Both the position numbers and the translations under genes were made by a program. From Pseudomonas gozinkensis (GTDB taxonomy: Bacteria > Pseudomonadota > Gammaproteobacteria > Pseudomonadales > Pseudomonadaceae): a DNA stretch of 64,000 bases. The notes under the pieces are model-generated. The model saw only the letters and a program-made list of their open reading frames with translations. It did no database searches and was not told the origin of the DNA. Positions 8,715 to 17,575 of this stretch are shown in pieces. Numbering within the stretch: the first letter of the stretch is position 1; every line of letters starts with the position of its first letter. Location: contig NZ_CP062253.1 in assembly GCF_014863585.1 (NCBI RefSeq), forward strand, positions 4,587,001 through 4,651,000. Reading direction: 5' to 3'.

Positions 8715-9032
8715 TCAGGCGGGAATCGATTTGAGCGCCGCCGCCTCGGTGAACTCCTTGAGCCAGCGCAGTACATCGACGGCGTCCCAGCGGCCCGGAT
8801 CGTACAAGGCGTACAAAAGCCCCTGATATCCAACCACGTCCAGTTGCTTGTGGTAGCCGGCACGCTGGAACAAGGCCTCGATCTCGGCAAAACACGTATT
8901 GAAATGCAGCTTGTTGAAGGGGGTCTTGCCTTCCGTGACCAGACCGTCCAGGCGCAATTCGCGGACGGCCTCGCTCACCACGTCAACCGACATCCCGTTC
9001 ACGCTGCTTTTCAACTGTTCGACATTGACCAC
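8715..9032 (-). CDS. Small conserved-looking protein of unknown function, probably SOS-controlled
   Basis: The 105-residue, soluble, mixed-charge protein has no signal, membrane segment or motif I recognise. It is not YebG, SulA, DinI or UmuD by sequence. GAGGGAG lies seven bases before GTG 9032, so I choose that start; the ATG at 9050 would place the ribosome site inside the gene. Upstream is a perfect LexA-type palindrome (9100-9121) overlapping a -10 element (see that entry), which suggests induction by DNA damage. The C-terminal part (GRWDAVDVLRWLKEF) is predicted helical. Confidence 0.72.
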   Translation of the reverse strand: MVNVEQLKSSVNGMSVDVVSEAVRELRLDGLVTEGKTPFNKLHFNTCFAEIEALFQRAGYHKQLDVVGYQGLLYALYDPGRWDAVDVLRWLKEFTEAAALKSIPA

Positions 9033-9099
9033 GGTTGCTCCCTCTGACATCCGGCCCGCCCTGATGAATGCCCGGAAACGGCATGGCAGGCCAACTCAA

Positions 9100-9121
9100 T
9101 TACTGTATGCGCATACAGTAA
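9100..9121 (-). promoter_or_regulatory. LexA (SOS) box
   Basis: The core CTGTATGCGCATACAG is flanked by TTA and TAA, which makes a perfect 22-base palindrome. It matches the gamma-proteobacterial LexA consensus CTG-N10-CAG with A/T-rich flanks. On the minus strand a TTGGCA is followed by 18 bases and TACTGT inside the box, so bound LexA would cover the -10 of the gene starting at 9032. Confidence 0.85.
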
Positions 9122-9194
9122 CCGAATAACCCGAAAAGTGCCAAGCCGTGATTGAGCGAAGGTGACGAGCGCCATCAGCGCAGAAGAAAAAAAC

Positions 9195-9431
9195 TCAACG
9201 CAGGAATGCCACCACCTGATCGGCGCTGAACGGCCACCCCAACTCGGCGCCGGTATCGACTCTGCGCAGGACAGGGATCCTCAGGCTGTAAGCCTCGAAC
9301 CACGATTCATCGTCAGCAATATCCACCAGCTCCACCAGCAGACCATGCTCGACAAAAGGCATCAGTTCGGCCTCTGCGACTTCACACAAATGGCACCCCA
9401 GGGTGCCGAACAACTGGCATTCAGGAAGCAT
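9195..9431 (-). CDS. Glutaredoxin-like protein (DUF836)
   Basis: The 78-residue thioredoxin-fold protein has a CHLC redox motif at about 13-16 and a RIPVL cis-proline segment near 53-57. It resembles the small YruB/DUF836 glutaredoxins. It likely takes part in cytosolic thiol reduction. The ribosome site is weak. It lies upstream of, and in the same direction as, the SOS-box gene, but the 162-base gap with its own promoter argues against one operon. Confidence 0.8.
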   Translation of the reverse strand: MLPECQLFGTLGCHLCEVAEAELMPFVEHGLLVELVDIADDESWFEAYSLRIPVLRRVDTGAELGWPFSADQVVAFLR

Positions 9432-9622
9432 GTGCGCTCAACCCCAAAAATCGAGTGATCATTCTAGGCCTGCCCGCAAAGCCCGTCGACCCACCCACCC
9501 GGTTCGAAACCGCGCCTCGTAAAACCCTGATGTAAATCAGCCCACAAAATCGCCTTTTACGCGATGCTCCGGTGTTTTTTTACCTCTACGCTTGAAGAGC
9601 CTGACCTGTCCCGGAGTGTCTT

Positions 9623-11335
9623 GTGTTTGCCAATCTGCTGATCATTCTGGCGTCGTCCCTGGTGATGATTGCCCTGTTCCGACGCCTGCGCCTGCCGCCT
9701 GTGCTGGGCTACCTGTGCGTGGGGTTGATGGTCGGGCCGAAGGCATTCGACTGGATCAATGAAAGCGAACACTTGCCGGATCTTGCCGAGCTGGGCGTGG
9801 TGTTTCTTCTGTTTTCCCTGGGGCTGGAATTCTCCCTTTCGAAAATGATTGCCCTGCGCAAAGTGGTTTTCCGCCTGGGCAGCCAGCAGGTGCTGATCAC
9901 CACACTGCTGCTTGGAAGCATTCTGATGCTGCTTGGCATGCCCGCTACGCCGGCGTTGCTGCTGGGCGCCGGCCTGTCACTGTCATCCACGGCGATTGTG
10001 ACCAAGGAACTGGGCAGTCTCGGCGAAATTTTCAGCAGCCACGGCCAGAACGCAGTCGGCGTTCTGTTGTTTCAGGATGTGGTGGCCGTGTTGCTGCTGA
10101 CGCTGGTGCCGGTGTTCGCCGGCAGCAGTGATCAGGCCTGGTACTGGGCACTGCCCCTGACTTTGTTGAAGACCGTATTGCTGTTTTTCGGTTTGTTGCT
10201 GGCCAGCCGCTGGCTGCTGCCCCGCCTGTTTCAGGAAGTCGCGGCTTCCCGATCGGCAGAATTGTTCGTGCTGCTGGCACTGGTGATCGTGTTGCTGACG
10301 GCCTGGCTGACCCACTTGCTGGGCCTGTCTCCAGCCCTCGGCGCGTTCCTCGCGGGCATGCTGCTGGGCGAGAGCCATTACCGGCATCAGATCGAGGCCG
10401 ATATCCGGCCGTTTCGTGACATTCTGCTGGGGCTGTTTTTCGTCAGCATCGGCATGCTGATCGACCTGCAACTGTTCGTCAGCCACAGCCTGCTGATTGT
10501 CGGCATGACCCTGGGTTTACTAATGATCAAAGGCCTGGTGGTGGCGCTGCTTGTGAAATGGCGTGGCAGCGACAGTGAAACGGCCTGGCGCAGCGGTCTT
10601 GCCCTCGCCCAGGGCGGTGAGTTCTGCTTCGCCCTGATGGCACAGATGCAGCAGACCCGGTTGCTCCCGGCGGAGCTCGGTGCCCTGCTGCTCGCTGCCA
10701 CCTTCTGCTCGATGCTGCTGACGCCCCTGCTGTTGCGCGCCGCACCACGCATCGCCTCCGCCCTGCATCGCAAACCCAATCAAGAAGCGCAGATCGAGGA
10801 AATCAGTGCCCTCAATGCCGGGGTCGACGGGCATGTGGTGATCTGTGGTTACGGCCGTGTCGGTCAGTCGATCGGACGATTCATGCGCAATGCCGGGCAA
10901 ACCTATATCGCGCTGGACAACGATCCGGTGCGGATACAGGAAGCCGCCAACGTCGAACGCGACGTCCACTACGGCGATTCAACACGCGGCGATCTGTTGA
11001 CCGCCGTCGGTTTGCTGCGCGCCAGGTTGCTGGTGATTGCCGTGGATCAAGCCGACGTGGCATTGCTGGTTCTCGAGGAGGCTCGGCGCCTCAACCCGAC
11101 AGTCCCGATCCTGGTGCGCACCCGGGACGACAGCCAGTCGGCCGAGCTGAAAGCAGCAGGCGCCAGCGAAGTGGTGCCGGAACTGCTGGAGTCGAGCCTG
11201 ATGCTCGGTTCCCATGCCCTGATCCTGCTGGGGTTTCCCGCACATCGGGTGCAGGAGAAAGTCGATCAGGTGCGCATGGATCGCTATCGCTTGCTTCACG
11301 GCTTTTATCCAGGAGCCGACGATGAGGAGACCTAG
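9623..11335 (+). CDS. KefB/KefC-type cation:proton antiporter with RCK domain
   Basis: The 570-residue inner-membrane protein has a Na+/H+ exchanger domain with about 12 membrane segments at 1-380 (LGLEFSLSKM, then ALGAFLAGMLLGES). A TrkA-N/RCK domain follows from about 405, with the Rossmann motif VVICGYGRVGQS. This matches glutathione-gated K+ efflux systems that protect from electrophiles. The KefG/KefF ancillary oxidoreductase is not adjacent. The start is GTG 9623 with CCCGGAG upstream. Its stop overlaps that of amt by three bases. Confidence 0.9.
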   Translation: MFANLLIILASSLVMIALFRRLRLPPVLGYLCVGLMVGPKAFDWINESEHLPDLAELGVVFLLFSLGLEFSLSKMIALRKVVFRLGSQQVLITTLLLGSILMLLGMPATPALLLGAGLSLSSTAIVTKELGSLGEIFSSHGQNAVGVLLFQDVVAVLLLTLVPVFAGSSDQAWYWALPLTLLKTVLLFFGLLLASRWLLPRLFQEVAASRSAELFVLLALVIVLLTAWLTHLLGLSPALGAFLAGMLLGESHYRHQIEADIRPFRDILLGLFFVSIGMLIDLQLFVSHSLLIVGMTLGLLMIKGLVVALLVKWRGSDSETAWRSGLALAQGGEFCFALMAQMQQTRLLPAELGALLLAATFCSMLLTPLLLRAAPRIASALHRKPNQEAQIEEISALNAGVDGHVVICGYGRVGQSIGRFMRNAGQTYIALDNDPVRIQEAANVERDVHYGDSTRGDLLTAVGLLRARLLVIAVDQADVALLVLEEARRLNPTVPILVRTRDDSQSAELKAAGASEVVPELLESSLMLGSHALILLGFPAHRVQEKVDQVRMDRYRLLHGFYPGADDEET

Positions 11336-12540
11336 TCCTGACTCACCGCGCCGATCTTGTGCAGCGACAGGTCTGCGCCGTAGTACTCCTGTTCCTGGCT
11401 CAGGCGCAGACCATGCAACGCCTTGATCGAGCCATAGACGGCAAAACCGCCGATCAGCGCCACCGCCACACCGAGGGCGGTGCCGATCAACTGGCTGATC
11501 AGGCTGACGCCACCGAGTCCGCCCAGCGCGGTCGATCCGAAGATCCCACAGGCAATGCCACCCCACACACCACACAGACCATGCAATGGCCAGACACCCA
11601 GCACATCGTCGATGCGCCATTTGACCTGCGCCGCCGTGAAACACCAGACAAACAGGGCGCCGGCAATCGCGCCGGTCACCAGCGCGCCGACCGGGTGCAT
11701 CAGGTCGGAACCGGCGCACACCGCCACCAGCCCGGCCAACGGGCCGTTGTGCAGAAAGCCCGGGTCGTTGCGCCCGACGATCAACGCCGCCACCGTGCCG
11801 CCGACCATCGCCATCAGCGAATTGACCGCCACCAGTCCGCTGACCCCTTGCAGGGTCTGCGCACTCATCACGTTGAAACCGAACCAGCCGACGATCAGGA
11901 TCCACGATCCCAACGCCAGAAACGGAATGCTCGACGGCGCGAACGCCACCAGCTTGCCATCGCGATAGCGCCCGTTGCGTGGCCCGAGCAGCAACACCGC
12001 CGCCAGCGCCAGCCAACCACCCATGGCATGTACCACCACCGAACCCGCAAAGTCATGGAAGGCTGCACCGAATTGCGCAGTCAGCCAGGCTTGCAGGCCG
12101 TAGTTGCCGTTCCAGATCATGCCTTCGAAAAACGGGTAAATGAACGCTACGATCAGCGCCGTGGCGCACAGTTGCGGCACAAACCGCGCCCGTTCGGCGA
12201 TGCCGCCGGAAATGATCGCCGGGATCGCCGCCGCAAAGGTCAGCAGGAAGAAAAACTTCACCAGTCCATAACCATGATCGGCACTGAGTACCGCCGCCGG
12301 CTGCAGGAAGGTCACGCCGTACGAAAGCCAGTAGCCTATAAAGAAATAGGCCAGGGTCGACACCGCAAAGTCGCTGAGGATCTTCGACAGTGCGTTGACC
12401 TGATTTTTCTGGCGAACCGTTCCAACCTCCAGAAACGCGAAACCGGCGTGCATGGCCAGCACCATGACTGCACCGATCAGAATGAACAACGTATTGGAAC
12501 TGTGAACCAGCGTGTCCACAGCGCTTTGCAGATTTTCCAT
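11332..12540 (-). CDS. amt: Ammonium transporter (Amt family)
   Basis: The 402-residue protein has about 11 membrane segments and carries the Amt signature DFAGSVVVHAMGG, with the first pore histidine. The second pore histidine is in PLHGLCGVWGG. It conducts ammonium across the inner membrane. There is no glnK beside it, unlike the usual glnK-amtB pair, so this may be a second, stand-alone Amt. ATG 12540 lacks a clear ribosome site, so the start is uncertain by a few codons. Confidence 0.88.
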   Translation of the reverse strand: MENLQSAVDTLVHSSNTLFILIGAVMVLAMHAGFAFLEVGTVRQKNQVNALSKILSDFAVSTLAYFFIGYWLSYGVTFLQPAAVLSADHGYGLVKFFFLLTFAAAIPAIISGGIAERARFVPQLCATALIVAFIYPFFEGMIWNGNYGLQAWLTAQFGAAFHDFAGSVVVHAMGGWLALAAVLLLGPRNGRYRDGKLVAFAPSSIPFLALGSWILIVGWFGFNVMSAQTLQGVSGLVAVNSLMAMVGGTVAALIVGRNDPGFLHNGPLAGLVAVCAGSDLMHPVGALVTGAIAGALFVWCFTAAQVKWRIDDVLGVWPLHGLCGVWGGIACGIFGSTALGGLGGVSLISQLIGTALGVAVALIGGFAVYGSIKALHGLRLSQEQEYYGADLSLHKIGAVSQD

Positions 12541-12858
12541 GAGGAGGCAGACCCAAGGCTGAAAAAGGCACCAAAGCGGTTCATGCGCACATTTCATGCA
12601 CCAAGTTGCGACCGCACAGTCACCGATCCGGTTGGCCGGTGAACCGCTTTGGCGCACAAGGTCGATGGGCTGACATGAACCCTCGTCATCCGGGCCTTGC
12701 GTTGCCCGGTTTCGCGCCCGGCAACAGCGCACTGCCACCGATCGACGCACCACGACACAGCAAAAGCTGTACCAAGCACTTGTACTGAACCTTCACACTT
12801 GGCTCATACTCGAACGCTTCAGAACACCGCTTCAGAACGCCACTTACGGAGATCCCCC
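12541..12858. other. Divergent intergenic region with a 13-base inverted repeat
   Basis: CCAAAGCGGTTCA (12571-12583) is repeated inverted as TGAACCGCTTTGG (12640-12652) with 56 bases between. It lies in the leader or promoter of amt. I found no good sigma-54 promoter (GG-N10-GC) in the gap. No gene is seen. Confidence 0.55.
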
Positions 12859-13173
12859 ATGGCCAGCATCAAGGCAAAGACTGCTCAAGAAATCCTGATG
12901 AACGACTTCCAGACTCTGGTCAGCGACACTGAACGGTTGCTGGAACACACCGCCACGCTGGCCGGTGATCAGGCCGACGAGTTGCGCGAACAGATCCACG
13001 AAAGCCTGCTGCGCGCACGGGAAACCCTGAAGCTGACCGAAGACACCCTGCGCGAACGCGGCCAGGCGGCGGTGACCGCTACCGAGGAATACGTGTCGGC
13101 CAACCCTTGGCAATCGGTGGGGATTGCCGCCGGCGTCGGCTTTCTCATCGGCCTGCTGGCCACACGGCGCTGA
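12859..13173 (+). CDS. yqjD: DUF883 (ElaB/YqjD) membrane-anchored protein
   Basis: The 104-residue protein is a long charged helix with one C-terminal membrane segment (VGIAAGVGFLIGLLATRR). This is the layout of ElaB/YqjD tail-anchored proteins, which in E. coli are stationary-phase proteins that bind ribosomes. ATG 12859 has CGGAG upstream. It is the first gene of a three-gene unit, ending two bases before the next start. Confidence 0.88.
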   Translation: MASIKAKTAQEILMNDFQTLVSDTERLLEHTATLAGDQADELREQIHESLLRARETLKLTEDTLRERGQAAVTATEEYVSANPWQSVGIAAGVGFLIGLLATRR

Positions 13174-13175
13174 TC

Positions 13176-13562
13176 ATGTCGATCGGTGAATCCGGCCCGA
13201 ACTCGGGCACCGCCTCCTCCACGCGTCGTCTGGGTGCTGCCGTTCTCGGCCTGCTGCACAGCCACGTCGAATTGTTCGGCATCGAACTGCAGGAGCAGAA
13301 AGCACGTACCGTCAGCCTGTTGCTGTTCGCCGGCCTGGCGCTGGTGTTTGCACTGTTGTTGCTGGTCGGCCTGTCGACCCTCGTACTGATCGTGTTCTGG
13401 GACACGTATCGCCTGGCCGCAATTATCGGTCTGTGCGTGTTCTATACCTTGGCGGCAGTCTTCTGCGCCATGCGTCTCAAAGCCGCGATCTTCGATGAAT
13501 CATCGCCCTTCCACGGAACTCTGGAAGAATTGGCCAATGATCGGGAGCGCCTGTTGCCATGA
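13176..13562 (+). CDS. yqjE: YqjE-like membrane protein (annotated in databases as phage holin family)
   Basis: The 128-residue protein has two central membrane segments (about 45-70 and 75-98) between charged ends. Proteins of this family are often labelled 'phage holin', but here the neighbours are yqjD- and yqjK-like, so it is a chromosomal stress-envelope gene and no sign of phage. It overlaps the next gene by four bases (ATGA). Confidence 0.85.
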   Translation: MSIGESGPNSGTASSTRRLGAAVLGLLHSHVELFGIELQEQKARTVSLLLFAGLALVFALLLLVGLSTLVLIVFWDTYRLAAIIGLCVFYTLAAVFCAMRLKAAIFDESSPFHGTLEELANDRERLLP

Positions 13563-13897
13563 GCCTGCCTGAACTTCCGCACAACAGCTCACGCAGGGAA
13601 ATGCGCAAGGCACTTATCCGTTTGCGCATGGAAATGCATCGTCAGGAAATCCGTCACGAAACCGGCCAGGTCTTGCAACCTTTGCAACGCATGCGTGGCA
13701 TGACGCAAAACCTGCAGGACGGCTTCGGCATCAAGCACGCGCCGTTGTGGGGCGTGGCGGCCGTGACGCTGCTGGGCTTCATCACGGGTAAAGGGGCCAA
13801 AAGCGGTGGCGTCGGCGGTTTGACCCGACTGATCCGCCTGGGCACCAGTCTCGGCCCGCTGATCAAACTGGTCATGCAGAGTTCGAGCAAGCGCTGA
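13559..13897 (+). CDS. YqjK-like small protein
   Basis: The 112-residue protein has a very basic N-terminal half (RREMRKALIRLRMEMHRQE), then a hydrophobic helix near 60-75 and a glycine-rich tail. Position and features match the third member of the yqjD-yqjE-yqjK set. Function is unknown. The ATG overlaps the stop of the gene before it. Confidence 0.75.
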   Translation: MSLPELPHNSSRREMRKALIRLRMEMHRQEIRHETGQVLQPLQRMRGMTQNLQDGFGIKHAPLWGVAAVTLLGFITGKGAKSGGVGGLTRLIRLGTSLGPLIKLVMQSSSKR

Positions 13898-13929
13898 TCC
13901 CTCGCATCTGGCTGCATTCTTGCAACACC

Positions 13930-13968
13930 AGCGGGATTGAATCTCTTATCCGGAGGTTCAATCCCGCT
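13930..13968. terminator. Perfect 12-base hairpin, possible terminator
   Basis: AGCGGGATTGAA (13930-13941) pairs exactly with TTCAATCCCGCT (13957-13968) across a 15-base loop. There is no T tract, so it could equally protect the 3' end of the yqj-like transcript or act as a Rho-assisted stop. Confidence 0.5.
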
Positions 13969-14020
13969 CGCCTATCCGGCCGGCAGAATTCGACCAGAAC
14001 AAGAATGACAAGGAGGCCCC

Positions 14021-15184
14021 GTGATCGACGGGCAACCGCTCGCCTGCTTTCAACCTTTCATCGATACCGCCACCGGACGCATTGCAGGCGTCGAGGCACT
14101 GGGCCGTCTGCGCCAGGCCGATGGCCAGCTGGCGTCGGTCGGACCGCTGTTCGCCGACCCGCGCACACCGGCCATTGCACTGCGCCGACTGGACCGGCAG
14201 ATCCGCGACAACGCGCTGAGTAGACTGCACGAAGCACCTGCGGACTGGTTTCTGAGCCTGAACATGTCACCGCGCTGGATCAGCCGCTTGCGTGCCGATC
14301 AGCCGCTGCCGAGCCTGAAACAACTCGCGCGGCACGGCATCGACCCGCAAAGGATTGTTTTCGAGATCACCGAACTCGGCGGCAACAGCCAGCGCCTGAC
14401 CGAAGTCGTGGCGCGCTATCGCGATGCCGGCGCCCGGATCGCCATCGACGATTTCGGCGCCGGTTACTCGCAGCTCGATCGCGTGCTGGCGCTGCAACCG
14501 GACATTCTCAAACTCGACATGCGCCTGTTCCAGGCGGCTGCACTTGGCGGGCCGAGCAGTGACGTGGTCAAGGCCCTCGCCCAAATGGCGGAAAAAACCG
14601 GCTGCTGGATCATTGCCGAAGGCGTGGAAACTGCGGCGCAACTGAATTTCGCACTGGAGTGCGGATCGCGTTATGTGCAGGGTTTTCTGTTCGCCCGGGC
14701 GCAGGAGGCGCTTTTCGGTACGGATGACTTCGTTGAGCGTTTCGCCGAGCTGCGCCAGTCGTACGTGCGCCAGAAACTGGCAGAGCGCGGCAAATTGATG
14801 TTCATGCGCCAGCAACTCAGCGAGCTCATGGCCATTCTGCAAACCTGGGCCCAGGCCCGTGCCCCGCTCAGTGCCCTGCCCCGGCTCGACGCCTTTCCCT
14901 GGCTGCTGCGCTTTTATCAATGCGACCGTCACGGCACCCAGCTGACACCAAACCTGGAATGGCGACCAAGTGGCTGGGTCGCCGACAATCGCTATCTGGG
15001 CCACAACTGGTCGTGGCGTCCGTACTTCTATCACCTGCTGGCCGAGGGCTGGGAAGAGCGGCGACTGACGCTTTCCAACACCTACCGCGACGCCACCAGC
15101 AACCAGTATTGCCTGACCGCCGGACAGTTTTTCGATAACGGTGAGCGCCTGCTGTTGATCGACATCGATGCCGCGGGCCTTTAG
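14021..15184 (+). CDS. EAL-domain c-di-GMP phosphodiesterase with YkuI-like C-terminus
   Basis: In this 387-residue protein the EAL domain spans about 5-240. The motifs EAL (25-27), LSLNMSP, FEITE, IDDFGAGYS, LKLD, AEGVE and VQGF are all present, so hydrolytic activity is expected. A C-terminal region from about 265 (WRPYFYHLLAEG) resembles the PAS/Cache-like domain of YkuI, and suggests ligand control. There is no membrane segment. GTG 14021 follows AAGGAGG. It is monocistronic. Confidence 0.88.
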   Translation: MIDGQPLACFQPFIDTATGRIAGVEALGRLRQADGQLASVGPLFADPRTPAIALRRLDRQIRDNALSRLHEAPADWFLSLNMSPRWISRLRADQPLPSLKQLARHGIDPQRIVFEITELGGNSQRLTEVVARYRDAGARIAIDDFGAGYSQLDRVLALQPDILKLDMRLFQAAALGGPSSDVVKALAQMAEKTGCWIIAEGVETAAQLNFALECGSRYVQGFLFARAQEALFGTDDFVERFAELRQSYVRQKLAERGKLMFMRQQLSELMAILQTWAQARAPLSALPRLDAFPWLLRFYQCDRHGTQLTPNLEWRPSGWVADNRYLGHNWSWRPYFYHLLAEGWEERRLTLSNTYRDATSNQYCLTAGQFFDNGERLLLIDIDAAGL

Positions 15185-15252
15185 TTACGCTTGCAGATGC
15201 CAGCCTGAACCGGGAAGCTAGGGAATCAGTCACCTGACGGAGAGAATCAGCC

Positions 15253-16581
15253 TTGGATTGGCATACCCTGCTCAACCGCGAACGTCTCGGCAAACCGTTG
15301 CACAGCCCGCAGGAACTTGGCCGCAGCCCGTTCCATAAAGACCATGACCGCATCATCTTCTCCGGCGCCTTCCGCCGCCTGGGTCGCAAGACCCAGGTGC
15401 ATCCGGTGTCGAGCAACGACCACATTCACACGCGCCTGACCCACTCGCTGGAAGTCAGTTGCGTAGGTCGCTCGCTGGGCATGCGCGTCGGCGAAACCCT
15501 GCGCCGTGCCCTGCCCGAATGGTGCGAGCCAAGCGATCTGGGGATGGTGGTTCAATCGGCCTGTCTGGCGCACGACATCGGCAACCCGCCGTTCGGCCAC
15601 TCCGGCGAAGACGCGATCCGCCACTGGTTCCAGCAGGCTGCGGGACGCGGCTGGCTGGACGCAATGAGCGACGCCGAGCGTGGCGACTTCCTGAACTTCG
15701 AAGGCAATGCCCAGGGTTTCCGGGTACTCACGCAGCTGGAATATCACCAGTTCGACGGCGGTACCCGGCTGACCTATGCCACTCTCGGCACTTACCTGAA
15801 GTACCCCTGGACCGCGCGCCATGCCGACTCCCTGGGTTACAAGAAGCACAAATTCGGTTGCTACCAGAGCGAACTGCCGTTGCTCGAACAGATCGCCCAC
15901 AAGCTGGGCCTGCCACAACTGGAAGAGCAGCGTTGGGCGCGCCATCCGCTGGTGTATCTGATGGAGGCGGCAGACGACATCTGCTACGCCTTGATCGATC
16001 TGGAAGACGGGCTGGAAATGGAGCTGCTGGAGTACGCCGAAGTCGAGTCGCTGCTGCTCGGTCTGGTAGGCGATGATCTGCCGGAAACCTATCGTCAGCT
16101 CGGCCCGCAGGATTCGCGCCGGCGCAAACTGGCAATCCTGCGCGGCAAGGCCATCGAGCACCTGACCAACGCCGCCGCACGGGCCTTCGTCGAACAACAG
16201 GACGCACTGCTGGCCGGAACGCTGCCGGGGGATCTGGTGGAACATATGCACGGTCCGGCCAAGCGTTGTGTGTTGAACGCCAAGGACATCGCTCGCAAGA
16301 AAATCTTTCAGGACAAGCGCAAGACCCTGCATGAAATCGGCGCCTACACGACCCTGGAAATTCTGCTCAACGCCTTCTGTGGCGCCGCCCTGGAGCAACA
16401 CAACGGCCGCACACCGTCGTTCAAGAGCCGCCGTATCCTCGATCTGCTGGGCAACAACGCACCGGATCCGCGCGGTCCTTTGCACGCTTCCTTCCTGCGC
16501 ATGATCGACTTCATCGCCGGCATGACCGACAGCTATGCCAGTGACATGGCGCTGGAAATGACCGGACGTTCCAGCCATTGA
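15253..16581 (+). CDS. dgt: dGTPase-like HD-domain triphosphohydrolase
   Basis: This 442-residue protein belongs to the deoxyguanosinetriphosphate triphosphohydrolase-like family. HD metal ligands are seen in RLTHSLEV and [12 protein letters not shown]. The length fits the type 2 family found in pseudomonads. It hydrolyses dNTPs to nucleoside and triphosphate, and so affects the dNTP pool and phage defence. The start is TTG 15253, after ACGGAGAG. It may be co-transcribed with the EAL gene (68-base gap). Confidence 0.9.
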   Translation: MDWHTLLNRERLGKPLHSPQELGRSPFHKDHDRIIFSGAFRRLGRKTQVHPVSSNDHIHTRLTHSLEVSCVGRSLGMRVGETLRRALPEWCEPSDLGMVVQSACLAHDIGNPPFGHSGEDAIRHWFQQAAGRGWLDAMSDAERGDFLNFEGNAQGFRVLTQLEYHQFDGGTRLTYATLGTYLKYPWTARHADSLGYKKHKFGCYQSELPLLEQIAHKLGLPQLEEQRWARHPLVYLMEAADDICYALIDLEDGLEMELLEYAEVESLLLGLVGDDLPETYRQLGPQDSRRRKLAILRGKAIEHLTNAAARAFVEQQDALLAGTLPGDLVEHMHGPAKRCVLNAKDIARKKIFQDKRKTLHEIGAYTTLEILLNAFCGAALEQHNGRTPSFKSRRILDLLGNNAPDPRGPLHASFLRMIDFIAGMTDSYASDMALEMTGRSSH

Positions 16582-16940
16582 CGCCTGCGCCCCGACCGTT
16601 CCGCGATGGATCGGTCGGGCGCCGGGTGCGTACGCCGATGACTGCCCCCTCTAATGTGCGTTCAGTCGGAAGGACGAAAGATAAAACCTGAAATCAACTA
16701 ACAACAATCATTCAAAGCCTTTACCCGCCAAACTTTCTCTGCACGCCATAAACTTTATCAAGTCCAGGCACAGAACATCTCACGCCTCTACCTACGCCAA
16801 AACTAGTTAACCCGTAGTCTGATTCCTCTTTATTTGTAGGACTTATCCTAGATTGCCGCTAATGCCCTATGGGTTCATGCGGGTGTTCATTCGATTGAGC
16901 TAAGGTTCGCCCTTTATTTGCGCTCGCATGGGACTTGATT
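16582..16940. other. AT-rich promoter region of the Bvg-like system
   Basis: A CCCGACCG/CGGTCGGG stem (16591-16619) lies just after dgt and may end its transcript. The rest is AT-rich. It contains TAGGACTTATCCTA (16837-16850), an inverted repeat preceded by TTTG, so it includes TGTAGGA. This resembles the half-site bound by EvgA-type regulators. No gene is seen. Confidence 0.5.
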
Positions 16941-17567
16941 ATGAACTCCGTTTTTATTGTCGACGATCACCCGGTCATCCGCCTTGCCGTTCGAATGCTC
17001 CTGGAACATGAAGGTTATAAAGTCGTCGGAGAAACCGATAACGGTGTCGATGCCATGCAGATGGTACGCGAATGCATGCCCGACCTGATCATTCTCGACA
17101 TCAGCATTCCCAAGCTCGATGGCCTGGAAGTCCTGGCCCGCTTCAACGCCATGAGCTCACCATTCAAGACGCTGGTATTGACTGCACAATGCCCGACCCT
17201 GTTCGGCATTCGCTGTATGCAATCAGGTGCATCGGGTTACGTGTGCAAGCAGGAAGACCTGAGTGAGCTGGTCAGTGCAATCAAAGCTGTCCTTTCTGGC
17301 TACAACTATTTTCCCAGCCAGGCATTGAACCCTGTTCGTCACGATGACGTGCGCTACGCCGAACTGGAACTTTTCAAATCAGTCAATGATCGGGAACTAA
17401 TGGTTCTGCAACTTTTCGCCCAAGGCCGCACAAACAAGGAAATTGCCAAAGGCATGTTTCTCAGCAACAAAACAGTAAGCACTTATAAAAAACGACTGAT
17501 GCAAAAACTGAAGGCCAAGTCTCTCGTAGAACTTATCGAAATGGCCAAACGTAACGCACTCGTGTGA
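16941..17567 (+). CDS. BvgA/EvgA-like response regulator
   Basis: The 208-residue protein has a receiver domain at 1-118 with Asp8, Asp9 and phospho-acceptor Asp53. A LuxR-type helix-turn-helix follows at about 145-205 (RELMVLQLFAQGRTNKEIA). The sequence is close in layout to BvgA/EvgA/RocA1. The start is ATG 16941; the TTG six bases earlier is less likely. It forms a phosphorelay with the hybrid kinase directly downstream. Confidence 0.88.
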   Translation: MNSVFIVDDHPVIRLAVRMLLEHEGYKVVGETDNGVDAMQMVRECMPDLIILDISIPKLDGLEVLARFNAMSSPFKTLVLTAQCPTLFGIRCMQSGASGYVCKQEDLSELVSAIKAVLSGYNYFPSQALNPVRHDDVRYAELELFKSVNDRELMVLQLFAQGRTNKEIAKGMFLSNKTVSTYKKRLMQKLKAKSLVELIEMAKRNALV

Positions 17568-17575
17568 GAGCCAAC

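Noticed and set aside
9495-9515. GGTTCGAAACC, similar to a tRNA T-arm.
   Set aside because: It is a simple palindrome with no acceptor or anticodon stem around it.
12590-12640. Possible sigma-54 promoter before amt (GGTGC ... TGTGC on the minus strand).
   Set aside because: The -12 element reads GT instead of GC at the required spacing of ten bases; spacing to the only GC is wrong.
13176-13562. 'Phage holin' label for the two-segment membrane protein, as a sign of prophage.
   Set aside because: No other phage gene is near; gene order and features fit yqjD-yqjE-yqjK.
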